Shown one piece after another: positions 9,891 through 18,239 of a DNA stretch of 64,000 nucleotides (position 1 is its first letter; each line of letters begins with the position of its first letter). Both the position numbers and the translations under genes were made by a program. The notes under the pieces are model-generated. The model had not been told where the DNA came from, searched no databases, and saw only the letters and a list, made by a program, of their open reading frames with translations. Origin of the DNA: Pseudomonas sp. SLFW (GTDB taxonomy: Bacteria; Pseudomonadota; Gammaproteobacteria; Pseudomonadales; Pseudomonadaceae). The stretch covers positions 186,001 to 250,000 of the forward strand of contig NZ_JAAAKW010000003.1 in the NCBI RefSeq assembly GCF_009905615.1, read 5' to 3'.

Positions 9891-11048
9891 TTACCAGAAC
9901 GTCGTCGCCTGACTGTTGACCCGCCCGGCAATGACCGCGATGGCTTTGTCGACGTCGGCTGCGTCGGTGTAGCGACCGAGGCTCAGGCGCAAGCTGCTGC
10001 TGGCGAGCGCAGGCGATAAGCCCATGGCCAGCAGGACGTGAGACGCGCCGCTGCTTGCCGAATTGCAGGCAGAGGTCGACGAGACTGCAAGGTCGCTCGA
10101 CAGGCTCAGGGCGTTGAAGCCGGGTTTGTCGACGCACACGTTGAGCGTGTGCGGGACCCGTTGATGCGGATCACCATTCAGGCTGACGCCGGGCAATTGC
10201 AGCAGGCCGTCGCGCAGGCGATCGGAGAGCGCAGTGATGCGTGCGACTTCTTCGTGCATTTCAGCGGCCGCCAACGCGTAGGCCGCGCCCATGCCGACGA
10301 TTTGGTGGGTGGCCAGCGTCCCGGAGCGGAAACCCTGTTCGTGCCCGCCGCCGTGAATCTGCGCTTCGAGCAACGGACGGGCACGCTCGCCGACGTACAG
10401 CGCGCCAATGCCTTTCGGGCCGTAGATTTTGTGAGCGGAGAACGACATCAGGTCCACAGGCAGTGCGTTGAGATCAATGGCCACCTTGCCTGCGCCTTGT
10501 GCGGCGTCGACGTGGAAAAGCACGCCCTGAGCGCGGAGCATCTCGCCGATGGTGGCGATGTCGGTCAGCGTGCCGAGTTCGTTATTCACCAGCATCAGCG
10601 ACACCAGCAGCGTGTCGTCCCGCAGGGCATTGCGAACGGCGTCGGGGCGGATCAAACCGGCGCTGTCGGGTTCAAGCCATGTCACGGGAAACCCCGCCTG
10701 TTCCAGTTGGCGTACGGTATCGACCACGGCTTTATGCTCGATGCAGCTGGTGATCAGGTGACGGCGCTGACCCTGCGCACGTTGCGCAATCCCTTTGATC
10801 GCGAGGTTGTTGGATTCGGTGGCCCCGGACGTCCAGATGATTGAATCGGCCGAGCAGCCGACGAGCTCAGCGACCTGACGGCGAGCGAGTTCGACTGACT
10901 GGCGGGCGAGATTGCCATAGGCGTGGGAGTTGGAGGCGGGGTTGCCGAAGGTGCCTTCGCGACCGAGGCAGGTGACCATCGCCTGGATGACACGGTCATC
11001 GACAGGGGTGGTGGCGGCGTAATCGAAGTAACAAGGAAGTGTGCTCAT
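9891..11048 (-). CDS. Cysteine desulfurase (IscS/NifS class I type)
   Basis: Removes sulfur from cysteine as a protein-bound persulfide, releasing alanine. It is 385 residues. FDYAATTPVDDRV at the N terminus, WTSGATESNNLAIKG, the PLP lysine in SFSAHKIYGPKGIGALY (about residue 200) and the active-site cysteine loop STSACNSASSGASHVL all match class I enzymes. It is not in an isc operon: no iscU, iscA, hscB or regulator lies nearby, so it is probably a paralogue with a special role. It is divergent from the Lrp-type regulator at 11255, which opens a cluster with iron-sulfur proteins. A role in supplying sulfur to that cluster is inference. Confidence 0.9.
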   Translation of the reverse strand: MSTLPCYFDYAATTPVDDRVIQAMVTCLGREGTFGNPASNSHAYGNLARQSVELARRQVAELVGCSADSIIWTSGATESNNLAIKGIAQRAQGQRRHLITSCIEHKAVVDTVRQLEQAGFPVTWLEPDSAGLIRPDAVRNALRDDTLLVSLMLVNNELGTLTDIATIGEMLRAQGVLFHVDAAQGAGKVAIDLNALPVDLMSFSAHKIYGPKGIGALYVGERARPLLEAQIHGGGHEQGFRSGTLATHQIVGMGAAYALAAAEMHEEVARITALSDRLRDGLLQLPGVSLNGDPHQRVPHTLNVCVDKPGFNALSLSSDLAVSSTSACNSASSGASHVLLAMGLSPALASSSLRLSLGRYTDAADVDKAIAVIAGRVNSQATTFW

Positions 11049-11254
11049 GGGGAGAAATCCGCGCTGTCCGTAATGGGAAAAATATTACCTGCGCGGACCT
11101 GAAAAAAAATTGATTACTGAACACTGATTGGGCGGCTGGTTAGATTATTTTTCGCACCTTCCCGCACTTTGGAGAATAGGATTCCGTCCGCTGCAGGTTT
11201 TGGCTTATCTTTATCGCCATCGGTCATAACCTTCACACGAGTCGACACCTTACG

Positions 11255-11716
11255 ATGGATAAATTCGATCAAGCCATTCTCGGGATTCTTCAGGCCGACT
11301 GTACCCGTCCCATTGCAGAAATCGCCGACGCCATTGGCTTGGGCAGCACCGCGTGTTGGCGGCGGGTTCAGAAGCTGGAAGAGCAGGGGATGATCAGGGG
11401 GCGCGTTGCATTGCTGGACCCCGGCCAATTGAACGTCAACGTCACCGTATTCGCTGCGATACGTACCAACCAGCACAACGCTGAGTGGCTAGGGCGCTTT
11501 CACGACTTGATATCTACGCTGCCTGAAGTGGTGGAATGCTATCGAATGGCAGGAGATACAGATTACATGTTACGTATCGTTGTCCCGGACATTGCCGGTT
11601 ATGACGCCGTCTATAAGAAGCTGATCCAACTGTCCGGGATCACCGACATCAGCTCGAGCTTCGCCATGGAGCAGATCAAATCCACCACGCAACTGCCGTT
11701 GACCTACACCGGCTGA
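11255..11716 (+). CDS. Lrp/AsnC-family transcriptional regulator
   Basis: 153 residues with the standard two-domain layout. The N-terminal winged helix-turn-helix has the opening MDKFDQAILGILQADCTRPI and SACWRRVQKLEEQGMIRGRV. The C-terminal RAM/AsnC ligand domain contains VVECYRMAGDTDYMLRIV. Such proteins bind amino acids or related small effectors and act locally or globally. It stands divergent from the cysteine desulfurase (206 bases between starts) and 115 bases before the AprA-like gene, so it is the likely local regulator of the 11835-18532 cluster. The effector cannot be told from sequence. Confidence 0.9.
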   Translation: MDKFDQAILGILQADCTRPIAEIADAIGLGSTACWRRVQKLEEQGMIRGRVALLDPGQLNVNVTVFAAIRTNQHNAEWLGRFHDLISTLPEVVECYRMAGDTDYMLRIVVPDIAGYDAVYKKLIQLSGITDISSSFAMEQIKSTTQLPLTYTG

Positions 11717-11783
11717 CGGCACGCATATCCTTATAGCCAAACGGTATTTCTCGACCCGCGCTTAAGCTCATTATCCTTCCGCC

Positions 11784-11819
11784 ATAACTCGTTATGACAA
11801 GTGATGCGAATATGCATCA
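11784..11819. promoter_or_regulatory. Two adjacent inverted repeats before the AprA-like gene
   Basis: ATAACTCGTTAT (11784-11795) and TGATGCGAATATGCATCA (11802-11819, arms TGATGC and GCATCA) lie in the leader just before the GGAGG-type ribosome binding site at about 11822. Either could be an operator for the neighbouring Lrp-type regulator or another factor. No footprint-type evidence exists here. Confidence 0.4.
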
Positions 11820-11834
11820 CCCGGAGGCTCAGTG

Positions 11835-13565
11835 ATGACGCGCCAAGTGCTGGAACAGGAATACGACATCGTGGTGATCGGCGGCGGTACAGCCGGACCG
11901 ATGGCGGCGATCAAAGCCAAGGAACGCAATCGCGACCTGCGCGTGCTGCTGATCGACAAGGCCAACGTCAAGCGCAGCGGCGCGATCAGCATGGGCATGG
12001 ACGGCTTGAACAACGCCGTGATTCCCGGCCACGCCACGCCTGAGCAATACACCAAGGAAATCACCATCGCCAACGACGGCATCGTCAATCAGGCGGCGGT
12101 GCACGCTTATGCGACCCACAGCTACGAAACCATCGAGCAACTGGACCGCTGGGGCGTGAAGTTCGAGAAGGACGAGACCGGCGATTACGCCGTCAAAAAA
12201 GTCCACCACATGGGCGCCTACGTGTTGCCGATGCCTGAAGGCCACGACATCAAGAAAGTGCTGTACCGCCAGTTGAAACGGGCGAGGGTGACCATCACCA
12301 ACCGCGTGGTCTGCACCCGTTTGCTCACCGATGACGAAGGCGCGGTGAACGGCGTCATGGGGTTCGACTGCCGCACCGCCGATTTCTACGTGATCAAAGC
12401 CAAGGCCGTGATCCTCTGTTGCGGCGCCGCCGGCCGTCTGGGCCTGCCGTCGTCGGGTTACCTGATGGGCACCTACGAAAACCCGACCAACGCAGGCGAC
12501 GGTTACGCGATGGCCTATCACGCCGGTGCAGAACTGGCAAACCTGGAGTGTTTCCAGATCAACCCGCTGATCAAGGATTACAACGGCCCCGCTTGCGCGT
12601 ACGTGACCGGCCCCTTGGGCGGCTACACCGCCAACAACAAGGGCGAACGCTTCATCGAGTGCGACTACTGGAGCGGCCAGATGATGTGGGAGTTCCACCA
12701 GGAACTGGAAAGCGGTAACGGTCCGGTGTTTCTCAAGCTCGATCACCTGGCTGAAGAAACCATCCAGAACATCGAGGAAATCCTGCACAGCAACGAGCGC
12801 CCGAGTCGTGGGCAGTTTCACGCCAATCGCGGCACCGATTACCGCAGCCAGATGGTGGAGATGCACATCTCGGAAATCGGCTTTTGCAGCGGGCATTCCG
12901 CCTCGGGGGTGTGGGTCAACGAGCGTGCGGAAACGTCGGTCAAGGGCCTGTATTCGGCGGGCGACATGGCAGCGGTGCCGCACAATTACATGCTCGGCGC
13001 GTTCACGTATGGCTGGTTCGCCGGCAACAACGCGGCGGATTACGTCGCGGAGCGGGACTTCAGCAGCGTGAATGCGCAACAGATCGAACGCGAAAAGGCG
13101 CGAGTCTATGCGCCTCTGGATCGCGAGCACGGCCTGCCACCGGCGCAGGTCGAATACAAGCTGCGGCGTTTTGTGAACGACTATCTGCAACCGCCAAAAG
13201 TGACCAAAAAGATGCAGATCGGCTTGCAGCGCTTTGATGACATCGAGCGCGATCTCGACCAAGTGAAAGCCAACAATGCTCACGAACTGATGCGGGCCAT
13301 GGAAGTCAGCGTGATCCGTGACTGCGCCGAGATGGCCGCCCGCGCTTCGCTGTATCGCACCGAAAGTCGTTGGGGTCTGTACCACCATCGCGTCGATCAT
13401 CCACTGCGCAACGACCGCGACTGGTTCTGCCATGCGCACCTGAAGAAAGACGAAGACGGCCGCATGGTCAGTTTCAAGAAGCCGGTCGAGCCTTACATCG
13501 TGGCGTTGGACGCCGACGAAATGCTCGCCTATGACCGCCTGCGCGTGGGGGCTGACGCTGCCTGA
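11835..13565 (+). CDS. AprA-like FAD flavoprotein (fumarate reductase/APS reductase alpha superfamily)
   Basis: 576 residues from the second ATG of a tandem pair (11832/11835). The N-terminal dinucleotide fold YDIVVIGGGTAGPMAA binds FAD. GAISMGMDGLNNAVIP and CCGAAGRLGLPSSGY continue the family pattern. CSGHSASGVWVNE (about residues 350-365) followed by TSVKGLYSAGDMAA and FTYGWFAGNNAADYV closely resembles the AprA stretch GSHSGQAGYWV...GLFTAGD, rather than classical SdhA/FrdA. It is paired with an AprB-like ferredoxin and an ABC transporter. Adenylylsulfate reductase proper belongs to sulfate reducers and sulfur oxidisers, so the substrate here is probably something else, perhaps an organosulfur compound. 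There is no signal peptide, so the protein is cytoplasmic. Confidence 0.82.
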   Translation: MTRQVLEQEYDIVVIGGGTAGPMAAIKAKERNRDLRVLLIDKANVKRSGAISMGMDGLNNAVIPGHATPEQYTKEITIANDGIVNQAAVHAYATHSYETIEQLDRWGVKFEKDETGDYAVKKVHHMGAYVLPMPEGHDIKKVLYRQLKRARVTITNRVVCTRLLTDDEGAVNGVMGFDCRTADFYVIKAKAVILCCGAAGRLGLPSSGYLMGTYENPTNAGDGYAMAYHAGAELANLECFQINPLIKDYNGPACAYVTGPLGGYTANNKGERFIECDYWSGQMMWEFHQELESGNGPVFLKLDHLAEETIQNIEEILHSNERPSRGQFHANRGTDYRSQMVEMHISEIGFCSGHSASGVWVNERAETSVKGLYSAGDMAAVPHNYMLGAFTYGWFAGNNAADYVAERDFSSVNAQQIEREKARVYAPLDREHGLPPAQVEYKLRRFVNDYLQPPKVTKKMQIGLQRFDDIERDLDQVKANNAHELMRAMEVSVIRDCAEMAARASLYRTESRWGLYHHRVDHPLRNDRDWFCHAHLKKDEDGRMVSFKKPVEPYIVALDADEMLAYDRLRVGADAA

Positions 13566-13624
13566 TCCAGCGTCGCCTGCACCTTTTAGACAGAGAGCGC
13601 GATACGCGCCAAGGACACCGTGAC

Positions 13625-13870
13625 ATGGCTTACCAGCCCCAGGAAATCTTCTTCCGCTCCAACGCCCCGGTCACCGTGGACGAGGACAAGTGCATCGCCG
13701 ACAAGGGCTGCACGGTGTGCGTCGACGTCTGCCCGATGGACCTGTTGGCGATCAATCCCGCGACCCAGAAGGCTTACATGGCGTTCGACGAGTGCTGGTA
13801 TTGCATGCCCTGCGAGAAGGACTGCCCGACCGGTGCCGTGAAGGTCGAGATTCCGTACCTGCTGCGCTGA
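13625..13870 (+). CDS. Two-[4Fe-4S] ferredoxin, AprB-like
   Basis: 81 residues. Eight cysteines form two cluster-binding sets: C23, C29, C32, C36 (CIADKGCTVCVDVCP) and C57, C60, C63, C67 (CWYCMPCEKDCP). The odd spacing of the first set and the ECWYCMPC block resemble the beta subunit of APS reductase, which sits beside the AprA flavoprotein and feeds it electrons. It lacks the C-terminal extension of true AprB. The gene is 59 bases after the flavoprotein gene and almost certainly co-transcribed. A REPIN follows it. Confidence 0.87.
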   Translation: MAYQPQEIFFRSNAPVTVDEDKCIADKGCTVCVDVCPMDLLAINPATQKAYMAFDECWYCMPCEKDCPTGAVKVEIPYLLR

Positions 13871-13881
13871 TACGTAAACTT

Positions 13882-13968
13882 TGTAGGAGTGAGCTTGCTC
13901 GCGATTGCGTCAGGTCAGACACCGTTATGCGTCTGATCCATCTCATCGCGCGCAGGCTCACTCCTACA
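13882..13968. repeat. REPIN, GAGCTTGCTCGCG type
   Basis: The left arm TGTAGGAGTGAGCTTGCTCG and the right arm GCGCAGGCTCACTCCTACA are inverted. A sister copy is at 15504-15592. Both lie within the ABC-transporter cluster, between its co-directional genes. Confidence 0.82.
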
Positions 13969-14088
13969 CGTGAACCTAAAGCCATCCGCCAACCCCGGAC
14001 GCTGATTCACGCAGCACCCCTCGTTTCCCACCGCGCCCGATCGCGGCGGAGACGACACTTCCTATAAATGATGCGAGGGGATACATCC

Positions 14089-15498
14089 ATGTTATTACGC
14101 GCCACGCTGGCCGGTTTCGTACTGGCTTCGTTGAGTCTGTCGGTTCAGGCCGAGACCATCCGGATTGCCATCGGCACCCAAGACACCACCATCAATTGCG
14201 CGGCCGGCGGGCTGCTGATTCGCGAGCTCGGGCTGCTCGACAAATACCTGCCCCATGACGGCAAATACAAAGACGCGCAGTACCAGGTCGAGTGGAAAAA
14301 CTTCACCAGTGGGGCGCCGCTGACCAATGAGATGGTGGCGGGCAAACTGGATTTTGGCGCGATGGCCGATTTCCCCGGCGCCTTCAACGGCGTCGCGTTC
14401 GAAACCGCAGGCAAGCACAGCCTGTTCATCAGCGTGCTGTCGGGCAACATCAAGGGCAGCGGCAACGGCATCGTCGTACCGACCGCGTCCACGGCGCAGT
14501 CGTTGGCCGACTTGAAGGGCAAAACGATCTCCGTGCCGTTCGCGTCCACTGCCCACGGCATGCTGCTGCGCGCCGTCGCGGCTCAGGGCTGGGACCCGCT
14601 GAAAGACGTCAACATCATCGCCCAAGCGCCGGAAGTCGCAGGTTCTGCGCTGCAAGCCGACAAGATAGACGCCCACGCCGACTTCGTGCCGTTTGGAGAA
14701 CTGTTCCCGAACCGTGGCTTCGCCCGCAAAATCTATGACGGTTCCCAATCCAACACCCCGACATTCCACGGCGCGCTGGTGGACGAAAGCTACGCGAAGA
14801 AATACCCGGAAATCGTCGTCGCCTACCTGCGCGCCGGAATCGAGGCCAATCAGTTGCTGGCGGCCGAGCCCGAGAAATACAGCGAGTTGATCGAAAAAGT
14901 CACCGGCATCGAGGCCGAAGTCAATTACCTGTTCCACGGCCCTTTGGGCTTGCAGACCCGGGATCAGACCTGGAAACCCGAATACCGCCAGGCCGTCGGC
15001 ACCGCCATCGACACGCTCAAACTGATGAAGAAAGCCGACCGCGGGCTGGACCTGAACACCTTCATCGACGACCAATACGTCCGTGCGGCGTACAAGGCAT
15101 CGGGCGTGGACTACAACGCGCAATTGGCCAACTACGCCCAGTCGCCGCTCAAGGCCAACGACGCGCTGACGGGCAAGCTGATCACCGACTTCAGCCACGT
15201 CGCCGAAATCTGGGTCAAGGGTGAGCCGAAAGTGCGCCATTACGCCTCGGCCGAATCGGCATTCACGGCCTTGCAGGCGCTGAACAAGGACGGCAAGCCG
15301 ATCCGCGCTGTGTACGCCCAGGCCGAAGACAGCGGGATCAAGCTGTTGGCCAGTCAGGCGTGGTTTGCCAGTGACAGCAAAGGTCGGTTGAGTGCCTTCC
15401 TTCTCAAAGGCCAGGCGCAGCAATTCGCTCAGGCGCAGGGGGGCAAGGTGTTGAACTTCCAGAACGCCAGCACTCAAGTTGCTGTGGCCAGCCGCTGA
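14089..15498 (+). CDS. ABC transporter substrate-binding protein with NosL-like C-terminal domain
   Basis: 469 residues from the ATG at 14089, chosen because GAGGGG lies 8 bases before it and the N terminus is a clean signal peptide (TLAGFVLASLSLSVQA). Residues about 22-340 look like a NrtA/SsuA/TauA-type periplasmic binding protein (GAPLTNEMVAGKLDFGAMAD; LADLKGKTISVPFASTAHGM). It is unusually long: from about residue 380 (RHYASAESAFTALQAL, then IRAVYAQ, AWFASDSKG, and QQFAQAQGGKVLNF) the sequence follows the layout of NosL, a copper-binding accessory protein of nitrous oxide reductase. The NosL N-terminal metal ligands are not present. The domain call is by eye. Permease and ATPase follow after a REPIN. 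Confidence 0.82.
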   Translation: MLLRATLAGFVLASLSLSVQAETIRIAIGTQDTTINCAAGGLLIRELGLLDKYLPHDGKYKDAQYQVEWKNFTSGAPLTNEMVAGKLDFGAMADFPGAFNGVAFETAGKHSLFISVLSGNIKGSGNGIVVPTASTAQSLADLKGKTISVPFASTAHGMLLRAVAAQGWDPLKDVNIIAQAPEVAGSALQADKIDAHADFVPFGELFPNRGFARKIYDGSQSNTPTFHGALVDESYAKKYPEIVVAYLRAGIEANQLLAAEPEKYSELIEKVTGIEAEVNYLFHGPLGLQTRDQTWKPEYRQAVGTAIDTLKLMKKADRGLDLNTFIDDQYVRAAYKASGVDYNAQLANYAQSPLKANDALTGKLITDFSHVAEIWVKGEPKVRHYASAESAFTALQALNKDGKPIRAVYAQAEDSGIKLLASQAWFASDSKGRLSAFLLKGQAQQFAQAQGGKVLNFQNASTQVAVASR

Positions 15499-15503
15499 CC
15501 CTT

Positions 15504-15592
15504 TGTAGGAGTGAGCGTGCTCGCGATAAGGGTGGGCGGCATGAAACCGATTCCGCTGACCGGACGCTATCGCGAGCAAGCTCACTCCTACA
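15504..15592. repeat. REPIN, GAGCTTGCTCGCG type
   Basis: Inverted arms TGTAGGAGTGAGCGTGCTCG and CGCGAGCAAGCTCACTCCTA. It sits 5 bases after the binding-protein stop, where the hairpin could uncouple expression of the abundant binding protein from the permease. Confidence 0.83.
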
Positions 15593-15628
15593 GTGATAGC
15601 TGCGTCGTTTTGAAAGACTTGCACACAC

Positions 15629-16423
15629 ATGGAGAACGCTGTGACTTCACCTTTGCTGCGATGGTTGCCGAGAAGCGCATCCATTCTGCTCTGCCTGCTG
15701 TTCTGGCAACTGGCAGCGAGCAACCACTGGAATCTAGGGCTGGTGACCTTCGCCAACGTCCCGACGCCGCTGTCGGTGATCGAGGCTGCGGCCGGACTGG
15801 TGGATTCGGGTCGGCTGACGCAGCACCTGACGGCCAGTCTCAGCCGAGTGTTCGCGGGGTATCTGGCCGCCTTGATCATCGGCGTTGGCCTGGGCGTCAT
15901 CATTGGCCGTTCGCGCTGGGCGGAAGACGTGCTACTGCCGCCACTAGAAGTGCTGCGACCGATTCCGGCCGTGGCGTGGATTCCGCTGGCGATCCTGATG
16001 TTTCCGTCTTCCGAACTGTCGATGGTGTTCATCACCTTCACCGGCGCGCTGTTTCCGATCCTGCTCAACACCGTGCACGGTGTCGAAGGCGTCGATCCGC
16101 GACTGATCGCGTCGGCAAAAAGCCTGGGGGCAGGGCGGCGGGCGATTCTGTTGGAAGTCGTTCTGCCGGGCGCCGCGCCGAGCATCATTACCGGCCTGGC
16201 CATCGGCATGGGCACCTCGTGGTTTTGCCTGGTGACGGCCGAGATGATTTCCGGGCAGTTCGGCATCGGCTATTACACCTGGGAGTCGTACACCATCCAG
16301 AACTACGCCGACATCGTCGTCGGCATGCTGCTGATCGGCCTGCTGGGCATGGGCAGCAGCCTGTTGATCAAGCGTTTGGGGCAGTTGTTCACCCCTTGGC
16401 ACCGACCACGAGGAAAAGCCTGA
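15629..16423 (+). CDS. ABC transporter permease (SsuC/TauC/NrtB type)
   Basis: 264 residues with about six hydrophobic segments. It carries the inner-membrane permease signature of this family, the EAA-like loop ASAKSLGAGRRAILLEVVLPGAAP (near residues 160-185), which docks to the ATPase. RPIPAVAWIPLAIL precedes it. The stop TGA overlaps the ATG of the ATPase gene. Together with the binding protein and ATPase it forms a high-affinity importer of the nitrate/sulfonate/taurine class. The substrate is unknown. Confidence 0.9.
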   Translation: MENAVTSPLLRWLPRSASILLCLLFWQLAASNHWNLGLVTFANVPTPLSVIEAAAGLVDSGRLTQHLTASLSRVFAGYLAALIIGVGLGVIIGRSRWAEDVLLPPLEVLRPIPAVAWIPLAILMFPSSELSMVFITFTGALFPILLNTVHGVEGVDPRLIASAKSLGAGRRAILLEVVLPGAAPSIITGLAIGMGTSWFCLVTAEMISGQFGIGYYTWESYTIQNYADIVVGMLLIGLLGMGSSLLIKRLGQLFTPWHRPRGKA

Positions 16424-17271
16424 TGACTGTCGCGACCCACCCCGCAGGCCGCGTGGACATACACGGCCTCACGATATCCCTGGGCGAAGGGCAGAACGCC
16501 TTTCAAGCCGTGCAGGCGCTGGATTGCCAGATCGAGTCGGGGCAGTTCGTCTGCATTCTCGGGCCGTCCGGCTGTGGCAAGTCGACCCTGCTCGGCGCGC
16601 TGGCCGGGCACCTGCAGCCGGTCGCTGGCAACCTCAGTGTCGATGGCGCTTCGGTCAATGGGCCGTCGCCGCAACGGGGCATGGTCTTTCAGCAACACAC
16701 GTTGTTTCCCTGGCGCACCGTTCGCGAGAACGTCGCCTTTGGCTTGAAGATGAGCGGGGTGGGCAAGGCCGAGCGCCTGTCGGCCGCAGATGAAATGCTC
16801 GCCCTGGTGGGCCTCGAAGGGTTTGCCGGGCACTGGCCGAATCAGCTGTCGGGCGGCATGCAGCAGCGGGTGGAAATCGCTCGTGTGCTGATCAACCGCC
16901 CGCGTCTGCTGCTGATGGACGAGCCCTTTGGTGCGCTGGACGCCTTGACCCGCATGAAGATGCAGGCGCTGTTGCTGGACATCTGGACGCGGATTCGCAC
17001 CACCGTGGTGTTCGTGACCCATGACATCGACGAGGCGCTGTTCCTGGCTGACCGGATTCTGGTCATGAGTCCACGGCCAGGGCGTTTCATCGAAGACCTG
17101 CAACTGGATTTTCCGCGCCCGAGAAGCACTGAGCTGGTGACCCGCCCGGAATTTTCGCGCCTGAAACGGCATTGCCTCGAACTGCTGCACCACGAGGACG
17201 GTCGGCAGCTGCCACGGCTGAACCCCCTCGGGCTTCCTAACGAACACGACGGACTGCGACTGGCCTTATGA
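16423..17271 (+). CDS. ABC transporter ATP-binding protein (SsuB/TauB/NrtD type)
   Basis: 282 residues from the ATG at 16423, which overlaps the permease stop by one base. Walker A is GPSGCGKST (about residue 47), the Q-loop is VFQQHTLFPW, the signature is LSGGMQQR (about 141), Walker B is LLLMDEPFGALD (about 162) and the switch His is in VFVTHDIDEA. The C terminus is about 30 residues longer than usual. The stop overlaps the start of the HEAT-repeat gene (ATGA), so translation is coupled. It energises the importer above. Confidence 0.93.
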   Translation: MTVATHPAGRVDIHGLTISLGEGQNAFQAVQALDCQIESGQFVCILGPSGCGKSTLLGALAGHLQPVAGNLSVDGASVNGPSPQRGMVFQQHTLFPWRTVRENVAFGLKMSGVGKAERLSAADEMLALVGLEGFAGHWPNQLSGGMQQRVEIARVLINRPRLLLMDEPFGALDALTRMKMQALLLDIWTRIRTTVVFVTHDIDEALFLADRILVMSPRPGRFIEDLQLDFPRPRSTELVTRPEFSRLKRHCLELLHHEDGRQLPRLNPLGLPNEHDGLRLAL

Positions 17272-18239
17272 CTGACCTGACGAGCTATTTTGAAGACATC
17301 GACCACCCGGAGATTCTCGCCCTGCGAAGCCGTCTCGAACATACGGACGCTGGCGTGCGACGCATCGCGCTGATCGAACTGGCGGACCTTGAAGAGCCGG
17401 AGGGGTTGGACTGGTTGGCAAACCGGCTGGCGTCTGACCCGGCAACCGATGTGCGTGCGCAAGCTGCAGCACTGCTGGAAGCCTGGGAAGAGCCGGACGT
17501 GGTGCAGGCCCTGTGTGAAGCCTTGACCGACGCCGAGCCTGCGGTGCGTGACGCGGCCGCTCAGAGCCTGAGCGTGTTGAAGACGGTGGAGGCGGGCCGG
17601 GTGATTCTGCCGTGGGCGGACCACGCTGACGTCAGTGTGCGGACCGCGGCGTTTCGGGCGCTGCGTGAATTGCGCCTTGAAGACGCCGCACCTGCCGCGC
17701 TTCATGCGTTGGCCGACGAGGACGCTGGCGTGCGTCGAGAGGCCGTTGGGGTGCTGGGCTGGCTGAAGAACACCGATGCGCTGGCTGCCTTGGCCACCCT
17801 GGCCAGCCAGGACCCTGACAGTGAAGTGCGTCGCGCAGCGACCGGGGCGCTGGGGCTGGCCAGCAACGCCGACGTGTTGCCTGCTTTGCGTAAAGCCTTG
17901 CAGGACGACGCCTGGCAAGTGCGCGAAGAGGCGGCCACGACGTTGGGCAAGGTGGGGCAACAGGACGCCGGACCGGCGCTGATCGACGCCTTGGCGGATG
18001 AGTACTGGCAAGTGCGGTTGCGTGCCACCCGCAGCCTGGGGCGTTTGCGTCACGTCGAGGCGCTGTGGCCGTTGGTGGAAGTCTTGACCCACGGCATCAG
18101 CAACCTGCGCAAAGAAGCGGCCTTGGCCCTTGGTGAACTGCGCGACGGCCGCGCGCGACCGGCGCTGTTGCAGCTGGAACACGACGGCGATCCCGAGGTG
18201 CGCAAGGCCGTGCGCATCGCCTTGGCGCAACTGCCATGA
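17268..18239 (+). CDS. HEAT-repeat protein
   Basis: 323 residues, nearly all helical repeats of about 31 residues. Recurring blocks such as DPATDVRAQAAALLEAW, AEPAVRDAAAQSLSVL, ADVSVRTAAFRALREL, DAGVRREAVGVLGWL and DAWQVREEAATTLGKV show at least eight PBS-lyase-type HEAT units. Such proteins are scaffolds or chaperones in cofactor loading and protein assembly rather than enzymes. There is no signal peptide. It is translationally coupled to the ABC ATPase upstream (4-base overlap) and to the DUF971 gene downstream (ATGAT overlap), so it belongs to the cluster. A role in assembling the flavoprotein/ferredoxin pair is inference. Confidence 0.88.
   Translation: MTDLTSYFEDIDHPEILALRSRLEHTDAGVRRIALIELADLEEPEGLDWLANRLASDPATDVRAQAAALLEAWEEPDVVQALCEALTDAEPAVRDAAAQSLSVLKTVEAGRVILPWADHADVSVRTAAFRALRELRLEDAAPAALHALADEDAGVRREAVGVLGWLKNTDALAALATLASQDPDSEVRRAATGALGLASNADVLPALRKALQDDAWQVREEAATTLGKVGQQDAGPALIDALADEYWQVRLRATRSLGRLRHVEALWPLVEVLTHGISNLRKEAALALGELRDGRARPALLQLEHDGDPEVRKAVRIALAQLP

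Noticed and set aside
11829..13439. 536-residue minus-strand open frame opposite the AprA-like gene
   Set aside because: The plus strand carries clear FAD and family motifs; the minus frame is an antisense shadow.
14095..16266. 723-residue minus-strand open frame across the binding protein and permease genes
   Set aside because: It spans two real genes and a REPIN on the other strand, which a true gene would not.
15511..16422. Upstream extension of the ABC ATPase frame
   Set aside because: The extension overlaps the whole permease gene in another frame. The ATG at 16423 overlaps the permease stop and gives a normal ATPase N terminus.
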